Source: Arthrobacter stackebrandtii
GTDB taxonomy: Bacteria > Actinomycetota > Actinomycetes > Actinomycetales > Micrococcaceae
Reading direction: 5' to 3'
DNA: 64,000 bases
Assembly: GCF_017876675.1 (NCBI RefSeq)
Contig: NZ_JAGIOI010000001.1
Location: 1,860,001-1,924,000 of the forward strand
The translations under genes and the position numbers were made by a program. The notes under the pieces were generated by a model. It did no database searches and had not been told where the DNA came from. It was given only the letters and a program-made list of their open reading frames with translations. Of the stretch, positions 17,413-25,631 are shown one piece after another (the stretch's first letter is position 1; every line of letters begins with the position of its first letter).

Positions 17413-18980
17413 GGCAAATCCTCTGTTGGGCTGGATGGGCGGCCCGGGCTGTCCACCGGGAGAAGCACGACGACGACGTCCCCGGCCGCCGCTGCCAGCG
17501 CCTCCGCCAGCGGGGGCAGCCCCGGGACGGAGCTGCGTGAAATGTCGCCGGGCGGGGTGCCCGGTTCGGGGAAGACAACGAGCGTGGCCGGGCGCTGGCC
17601 CGAGCCCGTGAGGTTGTAGGCGAAGCGGATGCCGGGCCCGTCCAGGGTGGCGTCGTGGCTGGCAAAGCTCAGGGCCCCGGCAACGGCGTAGTCGTCGCGG
17701 TCTACGGCGACGATGGGGGAGCGGGTGGTGGTGGAAAAGCGCACGTCCCGTTCCGGCAGCAGCGTGGCAAGTTCCGCCGCCGCGGCGAGCGGCAGGTACA
17801 TGTGCTCCTCGGAACCGAGCACCACAACGGAGCCTGGCGCGTTGGAAGCTGCATTGTCGGAGCCGGCCAGGTGGTCCGCCAGGGCCCGGGCAATCGCGGC
17901 GATGGCCCCAGCCGCCGGCGGTGCGGAGTTGCCGAAGCGGTCGCTGCGCACGGGCGGCACGTCGCCGGCGGACAGTTCCAGGATGCGCACGTGCCCGGCC
18001 GGCTCCGGGGAGGGCGCCGGAACCGGTTGACCGGCGGCTGCGGCCGGAACGGGAGCCGTCCCCGGTGCCGCCGGGGCAGCCTGCGCCGGGGGCAGCTCCC
18101 GGATGAGCGCGGCGGCCCGGTCCAGGATGCCGTCGCCGAGCTCGATCCGGCCCGTTCCCAGCGCCGTCACCGTGATCCGGGCCCCCAGCTCCTCGGCCAG
18201 TGCGTCAAAGCGGGCCCGGTCGGCGGTGCTGCGCAGGTCGATCAGTGCCGCGACCACATATACACGGTGCGGCACGAGTGCGTGCAGCTCCCGGATGGTG
18301 TTGATGACTGTGGCGCCGGTGCTGAACTCGTCATCCACCAGCACCACCGGCCCGTCCCCGTCCAGCCAGGCCGGGTCCGTGGGCACCATGGCATGCGAGG
18401 TGGCGTGCGAGTGTCCCTCCTCAAACCCCGCGACCGCATCAATGCCGGGGGTGGCGTGCCGGGTGGAGTGGATGTACCAGGCGCCCAGGGCGTTGGCCAC
18501 GAGCCGGCCCAGCCCCGTGGCGGTTTCGGCGTAGCCAACCACGACGGCGTCGGGCACCTTGGCCGCCAGGCCCTCCAACGCTTCGTTGAGATGTGAAACA
18601 ACAACGCCGCGCCGGCCGGGTTCGGCCTCGAGGGCGGCGCTGAGCGCGGCAGCCGCCCGGGTGAGCCCGGCGGCAGGCGGGCCGGGCTGCCCGGGGCGGT
18701 GTCCGGCGTCGTGCGCGAAAATTTCATGGGAGACAAAGGCGCCCAGGAGTTCCCCGGCGGCCATGACCAGGGCCGGCTCGGTGGGCACATGCTTGGCCAG
18801 GACCGTGGAGACCAACAGGTGGGCGCGCTTGGGGTTGCGGCGCAGTGCCAGCCCCACGAGGTCCTCCACGGGAACGGCGCTGGCAGGGTCGCTGTGGACC
18901 GAGACGCCCAGCTCCCGGGCCACGAAGCCGCCGCGCCAGGGCGTTCCCGTGTCCTGGGGGGCCACGTTCCGGGCGCTCAC
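17409..18980 (-). CDS. Phosphoribosyltransferase (PRTase_2) with C-terminal TRSP domain
   Basis: A protein of 523 residues. The N-terminal half is an orotate-type phosphoribosyltransferase: the PRPP-binding motif VVLVDDEFSTGATVINTI is intact, preceded by AVVVGYAETATGLGRLVA. A Pro/Ala-rich linker near residues 300-330 leads to the TRSP domain, with VRSDRFGNSAPP and VVLGSEEHMYLPLAAAAELA. This two-domain protein is a fixed partner of StiP in Ter-associated biosynthetic operons, predicted to transfer phosphoribose to an unknown base or peptide. It overlaps its upstream neighbour (CitE-like) and its downstream neighbour (StiP) by four bases each. Confidence 0.9.
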   Translation of the reverse strand: MSARNVAPQDTGTPWRGGFVARELGVSVHSDPASAVPVEDLVGLALRRNPKRAHLLVSTVLAKHVPTEPALVMAAGELLGAFVSHEIFAHDAGHRPGQPGPPAAGLTRAAAALSAALEAEPGRRGVVVSHLNEALEGLAAKVPDAVVVGYAETATGLGRLVANALGAWYIHSTRHATPGIDAVAGFEEGHSHATSHAMVPTDPAWLDGDGPVVLVDDEFSTGATVINTIRELHALVPHRVYVVAALIDLRSTADRARFDALAEELGARITVTALGTGRIELGDGILDRAAALIRELPPAQAAPAAPGTAPVPAAAAGQPVPAPSPEPAGHVRILELSAGDVPPVRSDRFGNSAPPAAGAIAAIARALADHLAGSDNAASNAPGSVVVLGSEEHMYLPLAAAAELATLLPERDVRFSTTTRSPIVAVDRDDYAVAGALSFASHDATLDGPGIRFAYNLTGSGQRPATLVVFPEPGTPPGDISRSSVPGLPPLAEALAAAAGDVVVVLLPVDSPGRPSSPTEDLP

Positions 18981-20155
18981 GCCATGCCCACTTCGAGGAA
19001 GTCGACGAAGGTGACGCCCTCGCCGGCCACGCCAAAGGCGTCGGCGCGCAGGAGTGTGCGGCGGGCCCAGGCCTGGTGCGGCTTCATCTCGTTCATCTTG
19101 TTCCGGTACGGGGAGGCCGCGGCGCCGCCGTTGACGTTGCCGGCAATGGCCACGGCGTCCAGGTATTCCTCGTGGCTGACCACGCTCATGGCGTGCACCA
19201 GGTTCACGTGGGTGGGGTGGATGACTGTCTTGCCGAGCAGGCCGTTGGCCAGGTCCAGCTCAATCTCGCGGATCAGGGTGTCCAGGTTGGCGGTCATGAT
19301 GCGCCGGCGCAGCTCCTCTTCGTGCGGGCCGACGAACGGGGTGGCGCGCAGCTGCGGGCGCAGCACCCGCTCGGTGGCGGCGTAGTGTTCCCAGACGGGG
19401 CCGGAGATGACGAAGCCGCCGTCGGGGCGGCCCAGGATGTTGACGATGTCGCCGATCACGTTGGCCACGACGAAGACGTCGTAGATGCTCAGGTCGCGGG
19501 AGCGGCGCAGGCCGAAGGCGCTGGACATGTCGGTGGCGCCTATCCGCACGGAAAGGATGTCCTCCCGGTTGGCGTCCAGGAGTGTGTAGATGTTGGTCAG
19601 GGCCTCGGCCCGGGTCTCCAGGTGGATGATGGCGGGGGACTCCAGGATGGGCATGATCCGCAGCCGGCGGCCGTCGCCGCGGCCGTCCAGGCCCAGCTCC
19701 GCCTGGACGGTGTGCAGGGCGTTCAGGAAGGCGGCGGCGATGCCGGTTTCATTGTCGAACTTGGGGATGACGAAACCCGTCAGCATCCCCGTGGCGGCAC
19801 CTGCCCGGCGTGCCACCTCAAGCAGCTGCTCCGGCGTGCGGACCCTGACAAACAGCAGCGGGAGGGATTCGGACATGCCGGAGAGCTCGCCCAGGGCGGC
19901 CACCACATTGTCCTCGGCCGCCGCCACGTCGGAGTCGGGGATGGAATCCTCCAGGCACAGCACCATGGACACGGCGCCCAGGTCCCGCTGCCGCAGGACG
20001 TCCTTGACCAGCTGCGGCCTGTTGGCGGGCGTGTACAACGTTCCGCCCAGGGCCACGGCCAGCAGTTCAGGGGCGCTCTGGGCGGACAGTTCCACCGGGA
20101 GCCGGTGGAAAAGTGCCTTGTTCTGGGCTGTGGTCAGGGAGCGGAAATGTCGCAT
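18977..20155 (-). CDS. HpcH/HpaI (CitE-like) aldolase/lyase of the ter module
   Basis: A protein of 392 residues with the TIM-barrel CitE signature: VLCLEDSIPDSDV (metal-binding acidic residues), FVRVRTPEQL, IMPILESPAIIHLETRAEAL and RIGATDMSSAFGLRRSRD. It should act on an acyl-CoA or 2-keto-acid-type substrate. In Ter operons it is predicted to belong to the same pathway as the PRTases and HAD phosphatase. The ATG at 20155 is preceded by GAAAGGG and matches the family N-terminus (MRHFRSLT); the ORF extends 42 bases upstream without support. Its end overlaps the next gene by four bases. Confidence 0.9.
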   Translation of the reverse strand: MRHFRSLTTAQNKALFHRLPVELSAQSAPELLAVALGGTLYTPANRPQLVKDVLRQRDLGAVSMVLCLEDSIPDSDVAAAEDNVVAALGELSGMSESLPLLFVRVRTPEQLLEVARRAGAATGMLTGFVIPKFDNETGIAAAFLNALHTVQAELGLDGRGDGRRLRIMPILESPAIIHLETRAEALTNIYTLLDANREDILSVRIGATDMSSAFGLRRSRDLSIYDVFVVANVIGDIVNILGRPDGGFVISGPVWEHYAATERVLRPQLRATPFVGPHEEELRRRIMTANLDTLIREIELDLANGLLGKTVIHPTHVNLVHAMSVVSHEEYLDAVAIAGNVNGGAAASPYRNKMNEMKPHQAWARRTLLRADAFGVAGEGVTFVDFLEVGMA

Positions 20156-20228
20156 TGGCCCTTTCAGGATTGGCCGTTTGGGAGGTGGCACGCACATGCC
20201 GGTTGGCTGTTCCTGTGGAACCGCCGGT

Positions 20229-21212
20229 TCAACGCCCGTACGCAGACGAAGGCGCGCTGTGCGTCATGGAAAAATCAAACTCCTGCCAGATCTGTACATC
20301 CGGCCAGTTGTGCGGGACAGGTTCGGCCCGCAGTTCAAGCACGTTGCCCACCCGGTGCACCAGCAGCACCATCTGTGTGCCGTCGGCGGCAGGCGGCAGC
20401 GCCACGGTCTGTCCGGAAAACAGGCGCACGCCCATGGCTGAGCTGCTGCGGTTGATGAAGATCGCACGGCGCAGCGTGCGCACATGGCGCAGGGTGATGA
20501 GTGCGTCGCGGCCGTGGTAGCCCACCAGCGGCCGGTTGCCTGAGGTCATGACTGCGGTGCCTGCCTTGTGCCCGTCCACCGTCTGCCCGCCGGCCACGCG
20601 CCGCACGCTCTCCCACGCCACGGCGGTGCTGCCGGAAACAACCAGCGAACCCACCGACGACTGCAGTGGAGTCAGCCGCAGCACCCTGTCTGTCAGGTTC
20701 AGCTCGTAGACGTCCTCGATTCCGGGCGCTGCGAACAGCAGCTGGACCTCGTGGTCCTCGCGCTTGGATTTTTCGCGCTGTTCGGCCAGTTTCCTGGCCC
20801 GCCCGCTGAGGTTCGACGCCGGGGCCGCGCCTCCCAGCACCAGGCCGGCGGAGGGCTGTGCACCGGCTGGGGCGCGTGGTGGTGCCTGGCCCGCCGGCGC
20901 TGCCGGTGGCGGCGAGGGCGACTGGACCGCAGGGGTGCGGCCCAGGCTCAGCGAGGCGCCCTGCGGTGCTGCCGCGGGTGCGGCTGCGCCGGGGCGTCCG
21001 AGCTCCAGGGAGGACGGTGCTGCGGCCGGGGTGTGGCGCAGGCTCAGCGACGCCGGCGGGGGAGCCGCGGTGTCGGCCGAAGGGCGGCCCAGGTTCAGCG
21101 ACGTGCCCTGCTGGGCGGCCGCGGGCGCAGCCGCAGCCGCGGGGGCCTGGCCGGGCCGGATCCGGCGGCGCATCCAGGTGATGTCCGGGCGGGGGTTGGT
21201 GGGAACGCTCAT
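20229..21212 (-). CDS. Ter-locus protein with repeated SLxLGR motifs, function unknown
   Basis: A protein of 327 residues. Residues 1-150 are low-complexity Ala/Pro/Gln sequence punctuated by five short repeats: SLNLGRP, SLSLRHT, SLELGRP, SLSLGRT and GLVLGG, spaced about 20-35 residues. They resemble the SLSL-type first strand of TerD proteins. A short charged helix (RARKLAEQREKSKREDHE) leads to a folded, beta-rich C-terminal domain of about 170 residues (VGYHGRDALITLRHVRTLRR). I do not recognise that domain; position suggests a TerA-like or adaptor role, but this is inference. It ends within a TACGCA-type repeat. It follows the divergent TerD gene by nine bases, in the same operon. Confidence 0.7.
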   Translation of the reverse strand: MSVPTNPRPDITWMRRRIRPGQAPAAAAAPAAAQQGTSLNLGRPSADTAAPPPASLSLRHTPAAAPSSLELGRPGAAAPAAAPQGASLSLGRTPAVQSPSPPPAAPAGQAPPRAPAGAQPSAGLVLGGAAPASNLSGRARKLAEQREKSKREDHEVQLLFAAPGIEDVYELNLTDRVLRLTPLQSSVGSLVVSGSTAVAWESVRRVAGGQTVDGHKAGTAVMTSGNRPLVGYHGRDALITLRHVRTLRRAIFINRSSSAMGVRLFSGQTVALPPAADGTQMVLLVHRVGNVLELRAEPVPHNWPDVQIWQEFDFSMTHSAPSSAYGR

Positions 21213-21221
21213 GCCGCGGCC

Positions 21222-21773
21222 CTACAGTGCAATTCCGAAGTCCTTGGCCACTCCGGCCAAGCCTGTGCTGTAGCCCTGGCCCAGTGCACGGAACTTCCAG
21301 TCGTCACGGTGCCGGTACAGCTCGCCAAAAATCATGGCCGTCACGGAGTCCAGGTGGTCAGTGCCCAGGTTGAAGCGGACCAGTTCGCGGTTCTCCGCCG
21401 TGGCCACGCGGATGTGGGCGCTGCGGACGGAGGCAAAGGTCCCCTGGCCGCGGAATTCGGGGTCGACGTAGGCCAGGAAGATGATCTTGGTGACCTCCGC
21501 CGGAACCAGGCCCAGCTGGACGTCGATCTGTTCCTGGTCGCCGTCGCCCACAAAGGTCATGGACGCGTCGGCGCTGACCAGCTGGTTGAAAAACACCAGG
21601 TGGTCGTTGGAGACGGCCTCGCCGCTGGCGTCGCACATGAGCGCGAACGGGACCAGCTCGGCCTGCGGGCCGTTGCTGGGGATGGTGTCCCATCCCATGC
21701 CGACGACCACGTGGTCGAGGCCGGGATTCTCAGCGGTCAGGGCCGCATTGGCCCCCGCCACTAGTGTTGCCAA
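21222..21773 (-). CDS. Divergent TerD-family protein
   Basis: A protein of 183 residues. The family frame is clear: VVVGMGWDTIP opening, FFNQLVSADAS in the middle, and FRALGQGYSTGLAGVAKDFG at the end. However, the acidic calcium-binding motifs of ordinary TerD (FDLDAS and GDNxTGEGDGDDE) are replaced by LVPFALMCDAS and VGDGDQEQ, so metal binding is probably altered or lost. It overlaps its upstream neighbour at 21761-21773 and is followed closely by the repeat protein. It may act as a structural or regulatory paralogue in a TerD assembly. Confidence 0.85.
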   Translation of the reverse strand: MATLVAGANAALTAENPGLDHVVVGMGWDTIPSNGPQAELVPFALMCDASGEAVSNDHLVFFNQLVSADASMTFVGDGDQEQIDVQLGLVPAEVTKIIFLAYVDPEFRGQGTFASVRSAHIRVATAENRELVRFNLGTDHLDSVTAMIFGELYRHRDDWKFRALGQGYSTGLAGVAKDFGIAL

Positions 21774-22318
21774 GGTTGGCCCTCCAAACGCAATGGGTCC
21801 CTTTCAGATGGTGGTTGATGCAGTTGCAGGGCTTCGTCCTGGGCAGAGAACTTGTCTGCCAGGAAGCGCCCGTGCGTGGAGAGTTCCTCCACGGCGCCGA
21901 TGCGGATCTGGTTCAGCAGGTCCGCAAGGGTCTCTTCAAGCGTGGCCAGCTGCTCCGCGAACATGAACGTGGCCGACGACTCCTCGTCGTGGTGTGCCGG
22001 CGGCAGGGACAGGTACGCCTGCAGCGGGGCTGGCACGTAGCTGCAGATCATCGAGTTCAGCAGCACGCGCTGTTCCGTGGAACAGCCCCGGACGCTGATG
22101 TCCTCCACGGCCTCCCGCATGAGGTCGCCCAGCTGGCGCAGCTGGGAGGTCAGCAGCGGCGGCAGGGTGCTGCCGGAACGGCGCACCGCCGCCCGCAGGC
22201 TGTCCACTGCCCCGCCCATCTGGGCGATCTCTTCCGCGACGGGGTCGACGGCGGGCTGCTGCGGCACCGCCGGTGCCGCGCTTCCGCCAAACCTGCCCCC
22301 CACAAAACGGCCAATCAT
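21761..22318 (-). CDS. Helical protein of the ter locus, function unknown
   Basis: A protein of 185 residues with a short N-terminal Gly/Phe-rich segment (MIGRFVGGRFGG), a proline linker, and then mostly helix-forming sequence (VAEEIAQMGGAVDSLRAAVR; EQLATLEETLADLLNQIRIG). There is no membrane segment, signal or catalytic motif. Its 3' end overlaps the divergent TerD gene by 13 bases, and it lies 66 bases downstream of telA. XpaC-like partners of TelA sit in a similar place in other genomes, but I cannot confirm the relationship from sequence. Confidence 0.7.
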   Translation of the reverse strand: MIGRFVGGRFGGSAAPAVPQQPAVDPVAEEIAQMGGAVDSLRAAVRRSGSTLPPLLTSQLRQLGDLMREAVEDISVRGCSTEQRVLLNSMICSYVPAPLQAYLSLPPAHHDEESSATFMFAEQLATLEETLADLLNQIRIGAVEELSTHGRFLADKFSAQDEALQLHQPPSERDPLRLEGQPWQH

Positions 22319-22384
22319 TGCACTTACCCTGGTTTCGTCGTCGAACTTTTCATTTTACCCGTGCGGGCCGCGGCCTCGTGGGGA

Positions 22385-23578
22385 TTACTCGCGCTCGGAC
22401 TGGCGTGAGCGCTCCAGGTACGGCTTGGCCTTGGCCAGGCCATCCTCGAGGGCCAGCACGGTGCCTTCCATGTTCTTGGCCGCGGTGGACCGGAAGGTGT
22501 CGATTGCGTCCATGGTCTGGAAGACGTTGTCGAAGGCCTTCTGCAGCGTCTCCACGCTGACGCCGGAGCTGGCAGCCTGCTGGTGGATGCGCACCGTCTG
22601 GTCCTTGAGCATCTCCGAAGTCTTCAGGATCATGTTGTTCGTGGTGGTGTTGATGGCGTCGATCTGGTCCAGGACCATCTTCTGGTTGGCCAGTGCCTGG
22701 GCCACGATGACGGCAGTGCGCAGCGCCGAAATGGTGGTGGTGCGGGCCCGGTCCACGCCCTTGATGAGTTCAAGGTTGTTCTTGCGGATCAGGTCCATGG
22801 CCAGGTAGCCCTGCACCGAGACCGCCAGCTGGGTCAGGATGTCCTGGTGGCGCTGGCGGATGGGGAAGAGGACGTCAGCTTCCAGCTTCTGGGCCTGCTC
22901 GATCTGGCCGGCCGCACGCTCGGCATCAATCTTTTCAACGCAGGCGGTGTCCAGGGCCTTGGCGAACACGGCGTATTCGCTCAGGCTCTGCATGGTCTCC
23001 CACAGCTTGACCTTTTCCCCGGCCAGCGAGGCGTTGTCCTTGAGCAGTTCGTCCTGTCCGGCCATGAGGGACTTGATGATGGCATCGAGCTGGGTCTGTG
23101 CGGACTCGTACCTCTGGAAGTACTTGGCCAGCTTGTTGCCGCCCGGGATGAAACCGAGGATCTTGCGGCCCGTGCCGAGGTCGGCATTGTTGGGGGTCAG
23201 GTCCTCCACCGTTGAGCGCAGGTCGTTGAGCGTGCCGGCCACGTGGGCCTGGGCGCTGTTGCCGGAGCGCTTGGCACCGGCCATGGAAGTGGTGGAGCGT
23301 TCCAGCATGCGGCTGGAGGCGTCCGAGGAGGTGGTCATCTCCTGCCCGGCCAGCTTGGAGATGCCGTCCACCTTGCTCGTGAACTCGGGGCTGCGGGCAT
23401 CGAACGTGGCGATCTCCGCGATGAACTCCTTGGCCTGGCGGCTGATCTCCGTCTGGCGTTCCACGGGAACGGGCACCATGCCCGGGGCTTCCTCCGCCTT
23501 GACGATGTCAGGTGCGTCGGGGGCCTGGAGGACGAGGGACGTTTCGGCTGCGGTGGGAGGGGTCAACGGTGAAGACAT
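22385..23578 (-). CDS. telA: Toxic anion resistance protein TelA
   Basis: A protein of 397 residues, almost entirely helical and coiled-coil-prone, with no membrane segment. Sequences such as LGTGRKILGFIPGGNKLAKYFQRYESAQTQL and RTTTISALRTAVIVAQALANQKMVLDQI match the TelA family (PF05816) found with tellurite and stress loci; only the overall match is claimed. The biochemical role is unknown; TelA proteins are thought to work with TerD and TerC at the membrane. The ATG at 23578 lies 57 bases downstream of the TerD gene stop. Length is normal for the family. Confidence 0.9.
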   Translation of the reverse strand: MSSPLTPPTAAETSLVLQAPDAPDIVKAEEAPGMVPVPVERQTEISRQAKEFIAEIATFDARSPEFTSKVDGISKLAGQEMTTSSDASSRMLERSTTSMAGAKRSGNSAQAHVAGTLNDLRSTVEDLTPNNADLGTGRKILGFIPGGNKLAKYFQRYESAQTQLDAIIKSLMAGQDELLKDNASLAGEKVKLWETMQSLSEYAVFAKALDTACVEKIDAERAAGQIEQAQKLEADVLFPIRQRHQDILTQLAVSVQGYLAMDLIRKNNLELIKGVDRARTTTISALRTAVIVAQALANQKMVLDQIDAINTTTNNMILKTSEMLKDQTVRIHQQAASSGVSVETLQKAFDNVFQTMDAIDTFRSTAAKNMEGTVLALEDGLAKAKPYLERSRQSERE

Positions 23579-23635
23579 GGTGGCTCCAAGATTTCTATCG
23601 GTTGGGTGTGCGTGGAGGGCGGGAGGGCGTGGGGA

Positions 23636-24217
23636 TCAGCCCAGCTGGACGCCAAAGTCGGTGACGACCCCGGACAGGCCCGAGGCGTAGCCCTGGCCGA
23701 CAGCCTTGAATTTCCATTCTGCGCCGTTGCGGTAGATTTCCGCGAACAGCATGGACGTCTCCGGTGCGGCGTCTTCGCTCAGGTCAAAGCGGACGATTTC
23801 CTGGTCGTTGCCCTGGTTGACCACGCGGCAGTAGGCGCCGCGCACCTGGCCGAAGTTCTGCCGGCGCTCATCCGCCTGGTCGATGGAGACCACGATGACG
23901 ACGCGTTCCACATCGGCTGCGACGAGGGACAGGTCGATCAGGATCTGTTCGTCGTCGCCGGCACCTTCGCCGGAACGGTTGTCGCCCAGGTGGGTGACCG
24001 AGCCGTCCTTGGCTGTGGGCTGGTTGTAGAAAATGAAGTCGTCGCTGGAACGGACCTTGCCGTTGGCGGCAACCAGGAGCGCGGACGCGTCGAGGTCGAA
24101 TGCCTCACCGGTGGTGGTGCGGGGATCCCAGCCCAGGCCAACCAATGCCTTCTGCAGGCCGGGGTCGGTCTTGGTCAAAGAGAGGTTGTTGCCTTTTGCA
24201 AGTGTCAATCCAGCCAT
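23636..24217 (-). CDS. terD: TerD-family calcium-binding stress protein (copy 1)
   Basis: A protein of 193 residues with all TerD hallmarks: N-terminal LTLAKGNNLSLTK, VGLGWDPRTTTGEAFDLDAS, DDFIFYNQ, the calcium-binding loop GDNRSGEGAGDDEQ, and WKFKAVGQGYASGL near the end. TerD binds calcium and forms membrane-associated assemblies with TerC under oxidative or envelope stress and tellurite. It is closely similar along its whole length to the copy at 24304, which suggests a tandem duplication. The ATG at 24217 follows a purine-rich stretch (AAGGAC). Confidence 0.95.
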   Translation of the reverse strand: MAGLTLAKGNNLSLTKTDPGLQKALVGLGWDPRTTTGEAFDLDASALLVAANGKVRSSDDFIFYNQPTAKDGSVTHLGDNRSGEGAGDDEQILIDLSLVAADVERVVIVVSIDQADERRQNFGQVRGAYCRVVNQGNDQEIVRFDLSEDAAPETSMLFAEIYRNGAEWKFKAVGQGYASGLSGVVTDFGVQLG

Positions 24218-24303
24218 GATTTCTTGTCCTTACAGATGGAGGGTTTGGGTGGGTGTGCGGCGCGGGCCGCACACCCGTGGGTGGTGGAGGCGGTGCGCCC
24301 CTG

Positions 24304-24885
24304 CTAGTCCAGCACGATGCCGTAGTCGGTGGCAATGCCATGCAGGCCGCTGGCGTAGCCCTGGCCAACGGCGCGGAACTTCCACTCCGCGCCGTGGCGG
24401 TAAATCTCGGCAAACACCATGGTGGTCTCCGATGCCGCATCCTCGGAGAGGTCGTAGCGGACGACTTCCTGGTCCGTCTCCTGGTTTACCACGCGGCAGA
24501 ACGCGTCGCGGACCTGGCCGAAGTTCTGGCGGCGGGCGTCGGCCTGGTCGATGGAGACCACGATGACAATCCGCTCAATGTCGGCGGAAACGGTGGTGAG
24601 GTTGATGAGAACCTGCTCGTCGTCGCCGTCTCCTTCACCCGTGCGGTTGTCGCCCTGGTGGACGACGGAGCCGTCCTTGGATGCCAACTGGTTGTAGAAG
24701 ATGAAGTCGTCGTTGTTGCGCACCTTGCCGTTGGCGGTGACCAGGATGGCCGAGGCGTCCAGGTCGAACTGGTCGCCGCTGGTGGTGCGGGGGTCCCAGC
24801 CGAGGCCGATCATGGCCATTTGCAGGCCCGGATCTGCCTTGGTCAGGGAAAGGTTGCTGCCCTTGGACAGTGTCAAAGATGCCAT
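24304..24885 (-). CDS. terD: TerD-family calcium-binding stress protein (copy 2)
   Basis: A protein of 193 residues, nearly collinear with the neighbouring copy at 23636. It has LTLSKGSNLSLTK, IGLGWDPRTTSGDQFDLDAS, the intact acidic loop GDNRTGEGDGDDEQ and VGQGYASGLHGIATDYG. The calcium ligands are complete. It is the middle of three consecutive TerD genes, separated by about 90-105 bases from each neighbour. AGGAGT precedes the ATG at 24885. The role is as for other TerD proteins: a calcium-dependent stress scaffold near the membrane. Confidence 0.95.
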   Translation of the reverse strand: MASLTLSKGSNLSLTKADPGLQMAMIGLGWDPRTTSGDQFDLDASAILVTANGKVRNNDDFIFYNQLASKDGSVVHQGDNRTGEGDGDDEQVLINLTTVSADIERIVIVVSIDQADARRQNFGQVRDAFCRVVNQETDQEVVRYDLSEDAASETTMVFAEIYRHGAEWKFRAVGQGYASGLHGIATDYGIVLD

Positions 24886-24990
24886 GAAAACTAAACTCCT
24901 ATATGTACGAAGCGAGCCAACTGTTGAATCTCAAGTGCCAAGCCGGGCGTCCGGGCCAAACTCTTAGCCCAAACGCTACATCGCCAAACG

Positions 24991-25584
24991 CTAAAGCGCG
25001 TTGGCCGCCGGCTGGATCAGGTCCATTGCGGTGCGGCCGTTGGCGCGTTCGCCAATGGCGGTGAACTTCCAGCCTGCGCCTTCGCGCGACACCTTGGCCA
25101 TGATCATGGCGGTGTGCGTGCCGGAGTCGGTCAGCTGGAAACGGGCAACCTCGGGGGACCCCGGGGTCGAGTCGTCAACGAGGCGGCAGAACGCATTCTC
25201 CACCAGGTCGAAGGTCTGGCGGCTGTAGCTGCTGATCACAAAGACAATCTGGGCCACGGCCGGGGACACGGTGGGCAGGTTGACCATGATGGTCTCGTCG
25301 TCGCCGTCGCCCTCGCCGGTCAGGTTGTCGCCCGTGTGCCGGGTGGAGCCGTCCTTGCTCTGAAGCTGGTTGAAGAACACGGTGTCAACAGCCTTGCCGC
25401 TGGCATCAAAGAAGATGGCCGAGGCGTCCAGGTCGATCTCCGCGCCCTTCTTGAGGCCGCCGAAGAGGCCGCGCTTGACCGGGGCTGCGGAATCCCAGCC
25501 GAGGCCCATCCGCACCTGGGTGAGGGCGGCGCCGTCGTTCTTCTTCAGTGAAAGGGCCTGGCCCTTTTGCAAACTAAGTCCCAT
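24991..25584 (-). CDS. TerD-family protein (copy 3, distinct subtype)
   Basis: A protein of 197 residues. LSLQKGQALSLKK opens the protein. MGLGWD is followed by an insertion (KRGLFGGLKKGAEIDLDAS) typical of the TerZ/YceD-like subtype. The acidic loop GDNLTGEGDGDDET is intact. The C-terminus (FTAIGERANGRTAMDLIQ) differs from the VGQGYASGL ending of the other copies. The calcium-binding residues are therefore present, but it is a separate paralogue rather than a recent duplicate. It lies 47 bases downstream of the DUF475 membrane gene, with AAGGAG before the ATG. Confidence 0.93.
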   Translation of the reverse strand: MGLSLQKGQALSLKKNDGAALTQVRMGLGWDSAAPVKRGLFGGLKKGAEIDLDASAIFFDASGKAVDTVFFNQLQSKDGSTRHTGDNLTGEGDGDDETIMVNLPTVSPAVAQIVFVISSYSRQTFDLVENAFCRLVDDSTPGSPEVARFQLTDSGTHTAMIMAKVSREGAGWKFTAIGERANGRTAMDLIQPAANAL

Positions 25585-25631
25585 AACGTGTAGCTCCTTG
25601 TTTTCTTTGGTGTGGATGGCGGCGCCGGCAC

